64,000 bases of DNA, from the NCBI RefSeq assembly GCF_003049685.1, contig NZ_PYSY02000001.1, positions 744,001-808,000 of the forward strand, read 5' to 3'. The notes under the pieces were generated by a model, which saw only the letters and a list, made by a program, of their open reading frames with translations, searched no databases and was not told the DNA's origin. Each line of letters begins with the position of its first letter. Within the stretch, counting starts at the first letter, position 1. Positions 9,485 to 17,832 of the stretch are shown here, piece by piece. A program made the position numbers and the translations under genes. Origin of the DNA: Brucella pituitosa. GTDB lineage: Bacteria > Pseudomonadota > Alphaproteobacteria > Rhizobiales > Rhizobiaceae.

Positions 9485-10069
9485 TCATTTCTCCACCGAA
9501 AGCTGAACGGCAATGTAATCTTCTACAAGAGCGATCGCCGATGTTGCATTTGGCGCGTCGGCACCCAGCGCATGGCGGATGTAAAGCCCGTCAATCAGCG
9601 CACCCGCACCTTCGGCAATGCGATTTGCATGGTCGCGGCTGGTCAGTTGTTGAAGTGCAAAGACGAAATTTGAATGCAGGCGGCGTGCATAAATGCGTAA
9701 AAGCCGTTTGGTGTCTTCTGATTGCTGCGCATGGACGTAGAAGGTGAGCCAGGCGGCAATCGTTTCCTGTGCAAACTGTGAAGCAGAAAAATTCACCGCA
9801 ATAATCGCTGCGATACGTTCTCGCGGCGTTTCAGTGAACTTCATTGCTGCATTCAGGTCGCTCCCAAGTTCGCGAAGCAGATGGCGCATGGTAGCGAGAA
9901 TGAGCTTGTCCTTGCCGCCAAAATAATGATGCGCGAGCGCGGGTGAGACGCCTGCTTCATGGGCAATCTGTGCAACAGTTACATCCAGCGAACCGCGTTG
10001 GCCGATTGTGCGGATGGCGGCGTCGATCAGTTCGCGCCGCCGTAAAGGTTCCATCCCGATCTTGGGCAT
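9485..10069 (-). CDS. betI: TetR-family repressor of choline-betaine genes
   Basis: The 194-residue protein has an N-terminal TetR helix-turn-helix ([30 protein letters not shown], residues about 28-57) and a BetI-type ligand domain. The [19 protein letters not shown] opening is the usual BetI start. BetI represses the bet genes and is released by choline. It is the first gene of the operon and overlaps the betA start. A perfect inverted repeat with 8-base arms lies 43-62 bases upstream and is the probable operator, giving autoregulation. Confidence 0.95.
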   Translation of the reverse strand: MPKIGMEPLRRRELIDAAIRTIGQRGSLDVTVAQIAHEAGVSPALAHHYFGGKDKLILATMRHLLRELGSDLNAAMKFTETPRERIAAIIAVNFSASQFAQETIAAWLTFYVHAQQSEDTKRLLRIYARRLHSNFVFALQQLTSRDHANRIAEGAGALIDGLYIRHALGADAPNATSAIALVEDYIAVQLSVEK

Positions 10070-10111
10070 AATGGTTGTCCTGGTTTAAGGCTATTCCGGC
10101 ATATTTTATCT

Positions 10112-10131
10112 TTGATTGACTGATCAATCAA
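10112..10131. promoter_or_regulatory. Probable BetI operator
   Basis: TTGATTGA and TCAATCAA form perfect arms around CTGA in the gap upstream of betI. TetR-type repressors bind such repeats; the site could also influence the divergent greB-like gene 105 bases away. Confidence 0.65.
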
Positions 10132-10235
10132 TAAAAACTCGAAGGAATGAGGTCGTGTATTTTGGGACGATGGAAATATTAGTGAGATAAGGCCGTGGGC
10201 TTGCACGTATCGGCTGCTCTGCATACATTCGAAGG

Positions 10236-10703
10236 ATGAGCAGAGCTTTTACCAAGGAACAGGATGACGCTCCGACAGATCTCGGTGAGCGCCCCATAAG
10301 CCCGCATCGAAATCTCGTCACGCCAGATGGCATGAAGCTGATTGAGGATGAACTCGTGCGGTTGCAACGCGAATTGGCTGAAGCGAATGTCGCGGGCGAG
10401 CGCTCGGCAATTGCGCGCCTTTCGCGCGATTTGCGCTATTGGACCGCGCGACGCGAGACAGCGGAGCTGTCTGTGCCGGAGCCCGATAGCGATGTTGTGC
10501 GTTTTGGTATGACGGTCGATCTTGAAGATCTCGATGGAACAGCCCGCACATGGACTATTGTTGGCGAAGACGAAGCTGACCCGGCCAAGGGTAAGATATC
10601 CCACATGGCCCCGGTCGCCATTATGCTTTTCGGTAAGCCGGTAGGCGACGTTGTCATGATCAACGGTAAAGAATGGGAGATAGTGGCTGTGAAGGTGATC
10701 TAA
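10236..10703 (+). CDS. GreA/GreB-family transcription elongation factor
   Basis: The 155-residue protein begins MSRAFTKEQDD, as GreB does, then has a coiled-coil N-terminal part (LIEDELVRLQRELAEANVAGERSAIARLSRDLRYW, residues about 35-70) and a FKBP-like C-terminal domain with MTVDLEDLDG, HMAPVAIMLFGKPVGDVVMIN. Gre factors rescue backtracked RNA polymerase by stimulating transcript cleavage through acidic residues at the coiled-coil tip. The tip here lacks a clear D-x-x-E pair, so it could be a Gre-like anti-cleavage or Rnk-type variant. Its stop overlaps that of the converging doc gene by four bases. Confidence 0.8.
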   Translation: MSRAFTKEQDDAPTDLGERPISPHRNLVTPDGMKLIEDELVRLQRELAEANVAGERSAIARLSRDLRYWTARRETAELSVPEPDSDVVRFGMTVDLEDLDGTARTWTIVGEDEADPAKGKISHMAPVAIMLFGKPVGDVVMINGKEWEIVAVKVI

Positions 10704-11089
10704 CTTTCATCAAGAACTACAGTATGATCGCGGAAAAATGCGGAAGCGCCATGCTCATCGACTTCACTCGTTGATACCATCAGAACGAGTTGAATAATGT
10801 CTTCTTGCTCTGTTTCGAGACTGTAGCCATTGAAATACAAGAACAAGTCCGCTGTGGCTAGTCCTGTGCGCTTATTACCATCTATGAAAGGATGGTTTTT
10901 CAAGATACCGAACAAATAGGCCGCCGCGAGATCGAAGAGATCAGGTTCACCATAGGCCTGCTTTTGCAAGGGGCGAGCGAGAGCGGAATCCAGTAAGCCT
11001 GAATCCCGGATTCCCGGTGCGCCTCCATGCAGACGCAGTTGCTCATCGTGTAGAGCTTCAACAAATGCGCGAGAATGGAAATCAATCAT
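10700..11089 (-). CDS. doc: Doc/Fic-type toxin of a type II toxin-antitoxin pair
   Basis: The 129-residue protein belongs to the death-on-curing branch of Fic proteins: the catalytic loop HPFIDGNKRTG starts at His66. Doc phosphorylates EF-Tu in the P1 prophage system and thereby stops translation. The gene overlaps the upstream antitoxin gene by four bases (ATGA), so toxin translation depends on antitoxin translation. The toxin lacks an inhibitory alpha-inh motif of its own, consistent with inhibition by the partner. Whether this chromosomal copy kills is not known. Confidence 0.92.
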   Translation of the reverse strand: MIDFHSRAFVEALHDEQLRLHGGAPGIRDSGLLDSALARPLQKQAYGEPDLFDLAAAYLFGILKNHPFIDGNKRTGLATADLFLYFNGYSLETEQEDIIQLVLMVSTSEVDEHGASAFFRDHTVVLDES

Positions 11090-11316
11090 TTCGCAAGAAC
11101 GCGATAAGCCGTTTCGTATTTTTTCATCCGCTCGCGTGCGATCTGCATTTTCTTTTCGAAAACTTCGGGAGCGTCTTCGCTACGGGTTAGTCTCAGACCA
11201 TTTGCGTCAGTTGTGAGAACAAGTGTATCTCCGGTGTGCAGATTAAGCCGCTCCAGCACTTCCTTGGGCAGGATGACGCCTTCTGAATTGCCGATCTTGC
11301 GCAGGGTAACATTCAT
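11086..11316 (-). CDS. AbrB/MazE-type antitoxin
   Basis: A 76-residue SpoVT/AbrB-fold protein: VTLRKIGNSEGVILPKEVLERLNLHTGDTL (residues 3-32) is the swapped-hairpin DNA-binding domain. The C-terminal ~30 residues (PEVFEKKMQIARERMKKYE) form a charged helix that should wrap the Doc toxin. This pairing of AbrB-type DNA-binding domain with Doc differs from the Phd partner of phage P1. An 11-base inverted repeat immediately upstream is the likely autoregulatory operator. Confidence 0.88.
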   Translation of the reverse strand: MNVTLRKIGNSEGVILPKEVLERLNLHTGDTLVLTTDANGLRLTRSEDAPEVFEKKMQIARERMKKYETAYRVLAK

Positions 11317-11325
11317 GGCTTCTCT

Positions 11326-11355
11326 CCAGTGTTATAACTTATGATATAACATTGG
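11326..11355. promoter_or_regulatory. Inverted-repeat operator of the AbrB-Doc operon
   Basis: CCAGTGTTATA and TATAACATTGG form 11-base arms with one mismatch and an eight-base spacer, starting ten bases before the antitoxin ATG. AT-rich centre overlaps the likely -10 region, as in autoregulated toxin-antitoxin operons. Confidence 0.6.
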
Positions 11356-11375
11356 AGTTGCACTGTCTACGATGT

Positions 11376-12368
11376 CTACAGCCAGCCCTTTCTGCGGAAG
11401 TAGAAAAGCGGAAGCAGGGCTGAGGCGACCATCAGACCAAGCGCCATCGGATATCCCCAGGGTGAGTTCAATTCCGGCATGAAAGAGAAGTTCATGCCGT
11501 AGATGGACGCAACCAGTGTCGGTGGCATGAAGCCCACTGCCGCAACCGAGAAAATCTTGATGATAGCGTTTTGCTCGACTGAGATGAGGCCTACGATTGT
11601 ATCGAGCAGGAATGTGACTTTATTGGACAGAAAGTCCACGTAAGCAACAAGCGATTGCGCATCGCGTTCCAGCGACTTGATCCATGATCGGGTGTCTTTT
11701 TTGGTGGCGACGGGACTGTTGATCGCAGAAAGATAAACCAGCATGCGGCTGACGCCAGCAAGGCTTTCACGCATTCGGGATAGGAAGGTTCCCTGTCCAC
11801 CGATCTGCGTGAGGATATGCCGGAAATCCTCGGTCGTCATCGGTCGGGCCTTTGGTTGACGGCGATAGATGGAATGCGAGGCCGCGTCGATCTTACCCGC
11901 TACGCCTTCCAGAATATCCGCAAGCCTGTTGGTGGTGGCCTCGATAATTCCCAGCATGATGGAAAGGCCAGAGCATTTGGCAGGGATCAATCCGTTGCCG
12001 GGCTTTATGGCGCGCGCAATATAGATGCTGACGGACTTGGGATTGGCGTAACGCACAGTGACGAGCCGCGACCCATGCAGGATGAAGGTGACCGGTGCCA
12101 GTTCGCGGTGATCGAGATCAACTGCATGCAGGATCGGAACGGTCAGATACTGCGCACCGCTTTCCATGTAGAAGCGGCTTGATTCTTCAATCTCTGTCAT
12201 ATCTTCGCGTGTAGGGATGGAAATGCCGGTCCATGCCTCAACGATGTGATCTTCATTGACGCCCGGTGCGAGCAGGTCGATCCATATTACATTGTCGGGC
12301 AATGGGTTGCCCGGTTCTATCTCGACGCTTTCGAGATGATCTCCGTTAAGGCAGTAAAGCGTAATCAT
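11376..12368 (-). CDS. corA: CorA-family magnesium/cobalt transport protein
   Basis: The 330-residue protein has a large cytosolic N-terminal domain with WIDLLAPGVNEDHIVE and PTREDMTEIEESSRFY, a long stalk helix, and two C-terminal membrane segments. The YGMNF selectivity motif at the end of the first segment is the CorA signature, followed by an acidic/proline loop (FMPELNSPWG) and the second segment ending in RRKG. The protein forms a pentameric Mg2+ channel in the inner membrane. It stands alone, 59 bases upstream of the toxin-antitoxin operator on the same strand side. No M-box riboswitch was recognised upstream. Confidence 0.93.
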   Translation of the reverse strand: MITLYCLNGDHLESVEIEPGNPLPDNVIWIDLLAPGVNEDHIVEAWTGISIPTREDMTEIEESSRFYMESGAQYLTVPILHAVDLDHRELAPVTFILHGSRLVTVRYANPKSVSIYIARAIKPGNGLIPAKCSGLSIMLGIIEATTNRLADILEGVAGKIDAASHSIYRRQPKARPMTTEDFRHILTQIGGQGTFLSRMRESLAGVSRMLVYLSAINSPVATKKDTRSWIKSLERDAQSLVAYVDFLSNKVTFLLDTIVGLISVEQNAIIKIFSVAAVGFMPPTLVASIYGMNFSFMPELNSPWGYPMALGLMVASALLPLFYFRRKGWL

Positions 12369-12510
12369 GCGGCACCCGGTCCAATAGTCTCAATTTTAGC
12401 CTGCCACATTGCGCGAAAATTGTTAACGGAATGCGGCAGACACGGTTAAAGCAGATTAAGCGCCGCGTGTAATCCACATTGACATGCGAGATTATGACAG
12501 ATAATTCATC

Positions 12511-12527
12511 AAGTCATCCGATGACTT
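12511..12527. promoter_or_regulatory. Probable GntR operator overlapping the leader of the GntR gene
   Basis: AAGTCATC-C-GATGACTT is a perfect palindrome with 8-base arms around one base, ending nine bases before the ATG at 12537. FadR/GntR proteins bind short palindromes of this kind; occupancy would block the gene's own leader. Confidence 0.65.
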
Positions 12528-12536
12528 TGGTGATCT

Positions 12537-13214
12537 ATGGAAACGCTATCGAGAAAAAGCTTGGCGGATGCAGCCGAGCAGTCCATTCGGGCTGAAATTA
12601 CAGCGGGCAATTGGCGCGTGGGCGAACAACTGCCTAATGAAGCAAGTCTCTCTGCCAGATTGGGGGTCAGCCGCGGAACCGTGCGTGAAGCTGTGCGCGC
12701 GCTTGTCGCTCAAGGCATGCTGGAAACGAGGCAGGGTTCGGGAACCTATGTCTTATCAGCGGCCGATACGACCCGCAGCCTTGACCGGATTCGCCATACC
12801 AGCCTGCGTGATCGTTTTGAAACGCGGGCTGCCCTTGAAGTTGAAGCGGCGCGGCTTGCGGCGCAGCGGTCAACGCCGGAAACGATCCGTCATCTTGAAT
12901 TGAAGCTTGAGCAGCGCAGCAAACGTGCACACGACAGCAGAACCGATTTTGTATCGCGGGATTTTGCGTTTCACGAAGCCGTTGTTGCAGCATCGGGCAA
13001 TATCGCGCTGATTGCAGTCTATGCGTTCTTTTCCCAGTCCATTCGGGAATCGATAGAAGCAACACTCGACGGAGAGTTGCCGGAACCAGATCACGAAGAA
13101 CATCGTGCCATTGTTGAAGCCATAGCGAGCGGCAATCCCGATCTTGCGGGCGCTGCGGTGCGGCGATTTATGGCGCCATTGATTGAAGAACTTGAAAGGC
13201 TGTTGGCATCATGA
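12537..13214 (+). CDS. FadR-subfamily GntR transcriptional regulator
   Basis: The 225-residue protein has a winged helix-turn-helix at residues 8-75 (LPNEASLSARLGVSRGTVREAVRALVAQGMLETRQGSGTYV is the core) and an all-helical FCD ligand domain at about 85-215 with the metal-site pattern D-x-x-x-H (RDFAFHEAVV) and later His (HEEHRAIVEAI). The gene overlaps the start of the transporter gene by four bases (ATGA), so it most likely controls that transporter in response to its substrate. The upstream palindrome suggests autorepression. Confidence 0.9.
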   Translation: METLSRKSLADAAEQSIRAEITAGNWRVGEQLPNEASLSARLGVSRGTVREAVRALVAQGMLETRQGSGTYVLSAADTTRSLDRIRHTSLRDRFETRAALEVEAARLAAQRSTPETIRHLELKLEQRSKRAHDSRTDFVSRDFAFHEAVVAASGNIALIAVYAFFSQSIRESIEATLDGELPEPDHEEHRAIVEAIASGNPDLAGAAVRRFMAPLIEELERLLAS

Positions 13215-14515
13215 GCCACACAAATGAGATTTCGTCGCGTTCTGTGACGGAAGAAGAACTGGCGCAACATGCAGAGCCATTTGTCGATGCGGAAGCCGAT
13301 AGTGTGCCGCAGCCTGCCGCACAGCGTATGCCAAGTCCGGCTTTGCGTGTGCTGCTGGGCTTAAGCCTCGTGCTGATTGCAGCTAATCTGCGCCCCGTCT
13401 TTTCAAGTGTTTCGGTCCTTCTGCCAGAAATTATCGAAGCAACGGGTATGTCGGCAACTGCTGCAGGTATTTTGACGACATTGCCAGTTGTGTGTCTGGG
13501 TGTATTTGCACCTTTTGCACCGCGTCTCGCGCAGCGGTTCGGTGCTGAGCGCGTATTGCTTTTTGTGCTCGTGGTTTTGACCATCGGCACGGCAATCCGC
13601 GGCATCGGCAATTCGGCCTCCCTCTATATTGGCGCAATATTGGCTGGCGCTGCTATTGCGACCGGCAATGTTTTGCTGCCCGGTGTTGTGAAGCGTGATT
13701 TTCCTAAAACAGCTGCGATCATGACCGGCTTTTATACGATGGCGCTGTGCGGAGGCGCTGCCGCCGCAGCAGGTTTCACGATTCCGATTGAACACATGTT
13801 GGGTGGTTCGTGGAACCTGGCACTTGCGTTCTGGGCTATCCCGGCAGCTCTTGTACTCGCACTCTGGTTACCGCAGGCGCTACGTGCAAAGCACAATGTT
13901 GCGCATTCCGGATTTAAGGTCATCGGGCTCTGGAAAGATAAGCTTGCCTGGCAGGTTACGCTCTTTATGGGGCTGCAATCCTCCATGGCATACGTGGTTT
14001 TCGGCTGGCTTGCTCCGATCTTACGCGAGCAGGGCTTGAGTGCAACCGCGGCTGGGGGCTTGGTTTCGTTCTCAATCATGGTGCAGGTCGTGACCTGTCT
14101 TGCTATCCCGTCGATTGCCATTCGACAGAAAAGCCAGAGCTTACTCAACGCTGTGCTTTGCCTTTGCGCTGCCTTACCGTTGATCGGCTTTCTCTATCTG
14201 CCACAATGGAGCTTCTGGATACTGGCAGCCATTCAAGGAATTGGGCAGGGCGGTCTGATTGCAGCTGCGATGATGGTTATCGTACTGCGCTCGCCGGATT
14301 CCCATACGGCTGCACACCTCTCGGGCATGGCGCAGTGTGTAGGCTATACGCTGGCCTCCATCGGACCGCTGGTCGTGGGAATGATCCATGGTGCAACGGG
14401 CAGTTTTGCTGCCTGCGGTGTTTTCTTTGCCCTGCTTGGCGTGGGCGCTGCCATCAATGGCTGGGGCGCTGGACGGGCGCGACATGTCGGTGTGAAAGTA
14501 GTAAAAGAAGCATAA
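13211..14515 (+). CDS. CynX/NimT-family MFS transporter
   Basis: A 434-residue major facilitator with about twelve membrane segments after a ~45-residue soluble N-terminus. The opening LIAANLRPVFSSVSVLLPEI (first segment, with the N-L-R-P motif) is the signature of the CynX family (cyanate and nitroimidazole transport). It is translationally coupled to the GntR gene. The substrate cannot be deduced: no cyanase gene accompanies it. It ends at a bidirectional terminator. Confidence 0.85.
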   Translation: MSHTNEISSRSVTEEELAQHAEPFVDAEADSVPQPAAQRMPSPALRVLLGLSLVLIAANLRPVFSSVSVLLPEIIEATGMSATAAGILTTLPVVCLGVFAPFAPRLAQRFGAERVLLFVLVVLTIGTAIRGIGNSASLYIGAILAGAAIATGNVLLPGVVKRDFPKTAAIMTGFYTMALCGGAAAAAGFTIPIEHMLGGSWNLALAFWAIPAALVLALWLPQALRAKHNVAHSGFKVIGLWKDKLAWQVTLFMGLQSSMAYVVFGWLAPILREQGLSATAAGGLVSFSIMVQVVTCLAIPSIAIRQKSQSLLNAVLCLCAALPLIGFLYLPQWSFWILAAIQGIGQGGLIAAAMMVIVLRSPDSHTAAHLSGMAQCVGYTLASIGPLVVGMIHGATGSFAACGVFFALLGVGAAINGWGAGRARHVGVKVVKEA

Positions 14516-14517
14516 GA

Positions 14518-14547
14518 AAAAGCCCCGGAAAACCGGGGCTTTTGTCT
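14518..14547. terminator. Bidirectional intrinsic terminator
   Basis: AAAAGCCCCGG / CCGGGGCTTTT hairpin with an AAAA loop between the convergent transporter gene and DUF2267-like gene. Confidence 0.85.
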
Positions 14548-14560
14548 CTATAAAGCAGTC

Positions 14561-14923
14561 TTAGACGAACTGTCCGAGGCCGGGGATTGATCCGACCACT
14601 GCATCGACAGGTTCGTCGCCAGCCTTTTCCTTGGCAAAGCGGATGGTTTCCTTGGCAACGCCGGAGATTTCACCCATGCCGAGACCTGCACCCATCAGCT
14701 GAGTACCAAGGCCCATCACGCCACCCATAAGGCCGGAAAGCAGACCGCCACCCTTGACCTGCGAAATGGCTTCTTCGGCACCCGGGAATGCTGCAAGCAA
14801 CTGCTGTACTTTGTCAGCTGGGCCTTCCTTCTGCAGAAACGCCAGAATCATGCCAACAGCCTTTTGTGCCGTTGCTGCATCGATGCCGACATTCGAGGTG
14901 ATGCGCGCGATCAGTTCATCCAT
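14561..14923 (-). CDS. Small conserved protein, DUF2267/DUF2780-like
   Basis: A 120-residue protein: an acidic helical N-terminus (MDELIARITSNVGIDAATAQKAVGMILAFLQKEG) resembles the helical repeat of DUF2267-type proteins, followed by a glycine-rich segment (GGGLLSGLMGGVMGLGTQLMGAGLGMGE, residues about 58-85) and a C-terminal helix. The glycine-rich stretch is hydrophobic but not a classic membrane segment. No enzyme motif. Function unknown; the family label is tentative. Confidence 0.65.
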   Translation of the reverse strand: MDELIARITSNVGIDAATAQKAVGMILAFLQKEGPADKVQQLLAAFPGAEEAISQVKGGGLLSGLMGGVMGLGTQLMGAGLGMGEISGVAKETIRFAKEKAGDEPVDAVVGSIPGLGQFV

Positions 14924-15130
14924 GAGAGTCTCCCAAATTTCTTACGTTTACGTAATATGCATTCTCGTTGGCGCTTTGCAAGCTTTCCTAATTCAAAATA
15001 TTGGGAAATTCCTGCATTCCTATGACCACAAATTAAGTATCCAAGCCAAAATTCGGCTTTATCGTTGTTGCGTGACGGTGGTCCTAGTATATCGTAAAGG
15101 AAGCAAACCTTATACGGAGCGACCTGTTTA

Positions 15131-16645
15131 ATGACGGCCGATGATGCAATTTTCCTTGGTGCAAGCCGCAAACCAGATGATTCCTATCAGCAGCCTGAAT
15201 ATCTGGCGCTGAAATATGGGAACAGGCATGGGCTTGTAACCGGTGCAACAGGTACGGGTAAGACGGTGACATTGCAGGTCTTGGCCGAGAGTTTTTCGGC
15301 TGCAGGTGTTCCTGTTTTTTGCGCCGACATCAAAGGCGATCTTTCAGGCATTGCAGCAACAGGTATTGTCAATGACAACCTGACCAAGCGTGCAGCGGAA
15401 ATTAAGCTTGAACCATATGAAATGCGGGCTTCTCCAGTCATTTTCTGGGATATTTTCGGCGAGCAGGGCCATCCGGTTCGTGCGACCATTTCCGAAATGG
15501 GACCGCTGCTGCTTTCACGCCTGATGAGCCTCACGGATGCGCAGGAAGGTGTGCTTAATGTTGCCTTCCGTCTTGCCGACGAAGAAGGCCTGCTTCTGCT
15601 GGATTTGAAAGATCTGCAGGCAATGCTCACAGAAATGGCGGAGCGCTCAGCCGAACTCTCTGCAAAATACGGCAACGTCAACAAGGCGTCTGTCGGTGCA
15701 ATCCAGCGTTCATTGCTCGTGCTCGATCAGCAGGGTGGTTCCAAGTTTTTTGGCGAACCGGCGCTGCGCATTGCTGACCTGATGCGCACCACGACCGACG
15801 GACGCGGCGTGATAAGCGTGCTTGCGGCTGATAAACTGATGATGAGCCCGCGCCTTTATTCGACATTCCTGCTGTGGCTTATGTCTGAATTGTTCGAGGA
15901 ATTGCCGGAAGTGGGCGATCCCGATAAGCCGAAGCTCGTCTTCTTTTTCGATGAAGCGCATTTGCTGTTTGATGAAGCGCCTAAGGCATTGGTCGATCGT
16001 GTAGAGCAGGTGGTGCGCCTGATCCGCTCCAAGGGTGTCGGCGTTTATTTCGTGACGCAGAACCCGCTCGATGTGCCGGAAACGGTTCTCGCACAGCTCG
16101 GCAATCGTGTTCAGCACGCACTGCGCGCTTACACGCCACGTGAAACGAATGCGGTGAAGACGGCAGCCGATACGTTCCGGCCAAATCCGGATTTCAAGAC
16201 GTTTGAGGCGATTACCAGTCTTGCAACCGGTGAAGCACTGATTTCGACATTGCAGGCCAAAGGTGTGCCGTCGATGGTGCAGCGCACATTGATCCGTCCG
16301 CCATCGTCGCGAATTGGACCATTGACGCCAGATGAGCGTGCAAAGGTTATCGCGGCGAGCCCTGTTTCCGGACAGTACGATCAGACTGTCGATCGTGATT
16401 CTGCATTTGAAATGCTTGCCAGAAAGGCACAAGCAGCCGCTGCAGCACAGCAGAAGACCAAGGAAGAAGAATCCGGAGAAGGTGGCAGTATTCTCGGTGA
16501 TCTGGTTGGAACTGCATTGGGAACGGGGCGCCGTTCAGGACGTCAGACTGTTGCTGAGACTGCGATGAAGTCGGTGGTTCGGTCTGTCAGCAACTCACTC
16601 GGACGCGCGCTGGTTCGCGGTATTTTGGGTAGTTTCAAACGCTAA
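15131..16645 (+). CDS. HerA-like ATPase (DUF853 family)
   Basis: The 504-residue protein has Walker A GATGTGKT at residues 38-45, Walker B in KLVFFFDEAHLLF near residue 275, and the arginine-finger-rich C-terminal region with VYFVTQNPLDVPETVLAQLGNRVQHALRAYTPRE. DUF853 proteins are HerA/FtsK-like ATPases; a role in DNA translocation or conjugation-like processes has been proposed but not shown. The C-terminal ~80 residues are Ala/Gln- and Gly-rich (KAQAAAAAQQKTKEEESGEGG) and may be flexible. Single gene with its own terminator. Confidence 0.85.
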   Translation: MTADDAIFLGASRKPDDSYQQPEYLALKYGNRHGLVTGATGTGKTVTLQVLAESFSAAGVPVFCADIKGDLSGIAATGIVNDNLTKRAAEIKLEPYEMRASPVIFWDIFGEQGHPVRATISEMGPLLLSRLMSLTDAQEGVLNVAFRLADEEGLLLLDLKDLQAMLTEMAERSAELSAKYGNVNKASVGAIQRSLLVLDQQGGSKFFGEPALRIADLMRTTTDGRGVISVLAADKLMMSPRLYSTFLLWLMSELFEELPEVGDPDKPKLVFFFDEAHLLFDEAPKALVDRVEQVVRLIRSKGVGVYFVTQNPLDVPETVLAQLGNRVQHALRAYTPRETNAVKTAADTFRPNPDFKTFEAITSLATGEALISTLQAKGVPSMVQRTLIRPPSSRIGPLTPDERAKVIAASPVSGQYDQTVDRDSAFEMLARKAQAAAAAQQKTKEEESGEGGSILGDLVGTALGTGRRSGRQTVAETAMKSVVRSVSNSLGRALVRGILGSFKR

Positions 16646-16646
16646 A

Positions 16647-16748
16647 GCATGTCGCGGAAAAGTGGGGACCGGTTTTCCGTTAACGACATGCGTAAAAACA
16701 AAGACTTAAAGCGCGTCGTCTGGGTATAATCAAACGCGAAGTGCTTTA
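16647..16748. repeat. Dispersed intergenic palindromic repeat, copy 2 (most complete)
   Basis: GCATGTCG at 16647-16654 pairs with CGACATGC at 16684-16691, and GGAAAA with TTTTCC inside it; the tail GTAAAAACAAAGA and an AAAGCGC...GTGCTTTA palindrome follow. This copy defines the family best. Confidence 0.7.
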
Positions 16749-16772
16749 AGAACGCGACGTGTTATAAAAGAG

Positions 16773-16797
16773 AAAGCCCCCATAAAGGGGGCTTTTT
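16773..16797 (+). terminator. Intrinsic terminator downstream of the HerA-like gene
   Basis: AAAGCCCCC / GGGGGCTTT stem, ATAAA loop, T5 tail. It also lies just past the convergent L,D-transpeptidase gene and may serve both. Confidence 0.85.
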
Positions 16798-16824
16798 CAT
16801 TTGTTCATTAGAAATCAATTCAGA

Positions 16825-17541
16825 CTACATAACCAGAATAGGCGACTTCGCAGGTACGCGATTATAGAGGTCGATAATGTCCTGGTTCATCAGGCGTACG
16901 CAGCCCGACGAAACGGCTTTACCGATCGACCACCATTCAGGATTGCCGTGCAGGCGGTAGATCGTGTCTTTACCGTCTTTGAAGATGTAGAGCGCGCGCG
17001 CACCGAGTGGGTTCTTGAGACCTGGAGCCATGCCGCCATTGCGTGAGCTATATGGCTCGAGCTCTGGCTGACGGGCGACCATCTCATCCGGTGGCGTCCA
17101 GCGTGGCCATTCGCGCTTGTACTGTATGACTGCGCGGCCCGACCATGCAAACCCGTCGCGGCCAATGCCGACGCCGTAACGCATTGCCTGACCATTGCCG
17201 AGTACCAGATAGAGGAACCGGTTGGTGGTATCGACAACGATCGTGCCCGGCATTTCGCCTGTCGGATCCTGAACGACCTGGCGCAAGAAGCGCTTGTCCA
17301 TTTTCTGGATCGGAATGGCAGGAAGCTGAAAGCCATTGTCTTCCACTGCAGCATACATTGATGCCCAGCTTCCGTATGAGGCATCGACGTTCGCCTGCGG
17401 TGTCCTGTTAATAGGATTGCCCGAAGCATCCACATCGACAATTGGAACATTCTGCCCCAACTGAGCGCAACCGGCGAGGCCGGCCGCCGCTGTTGCTGTC
17501 ATGGCCGTAAGAAAAGAACGGCGGGTAAGGGTGGTGTGCAT
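16825..17541 (-). CDS. L,D-transpeptidase (YkuD domain), exported
   Basis: The 238-residue protein starts with twin Arg and a lipobox-like signal (MHTTLTRRSFLTAMTATAAAGLAGCAQ), so it is probably exported by Tat and perhaps lipid-anchored at Cys25. The YkuD domain fills the second half: IVVDTTNRFLYLVLGNGQAMRYGVGIGRDGF and the active site HGNPEW...SSGCVRLMNQDI with nucleophile Cys214. Such enzymes make 3-3 cross-links in peptidoglycan or attach outer-membrane proteins to it. Brucellaceae have several copies. Monocistronic. Confidence 0.9.
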   Translation of the reverse strand: MHTTLTRRSFLTAMTATAAAGLAGCAQLGQNVPIVDVDASGNPINRTPQANVDASYGSWASMYAAVEDNGFQLPAIPIQKMDKRFLRQVVQDPTGEMPGTIVVDTTNRFLYLVLGNGQAMRYGVGIGRDGFAWSGRAVIQYKREWPRWTPPDEMVARQPELEPYSSRNGGMAPGLKNPLGARALYIFKDGKDTIYRLHGNPEWWSIGKAVSSGCVRLMNQDIIDLYNRVPAKSPILVM

Positions 17542-17832
17542 ATGAAAACCAGATTAGTGACGGGAGGAGCTACAGATACAACGGTTAGGGTTAATGAAGT
17601 GCGACCAACCCGTTGCTTTGATCGCAAGTTGCGGTGTTTCAGTAATGCTGAACACTTTTTGTTCGGCGATTTGTGGGGGCAAAACGCCCCATAAATGTGG
17701 CCTCCCGCCGGTCGGAATAAGGCCTAAACGTGGCTAATACGATGGGATATGCCCCGTGTTGCCGCTGCGACACAATTTTGATCGCAACAGACCGTTATTG
17801 CATGAAGTTGCCCGTTCAAGTTTTAGTGAGAT
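17542..17832. other. Intergenic region without recognisable gene
   Basis: No frame here looks coding on either strand. It holds the promoter side of the L,D-transpeptidase gene. No repeat, operator or RNA was recognised. Confidence 0.5.

Noticed and set aside
15710-16432. 240-residue frame opposite the HerA-like gene
   Set aside because: Composition typical of antisense frames (many Cys, Arg, His); the sense frame has Walker motifs.
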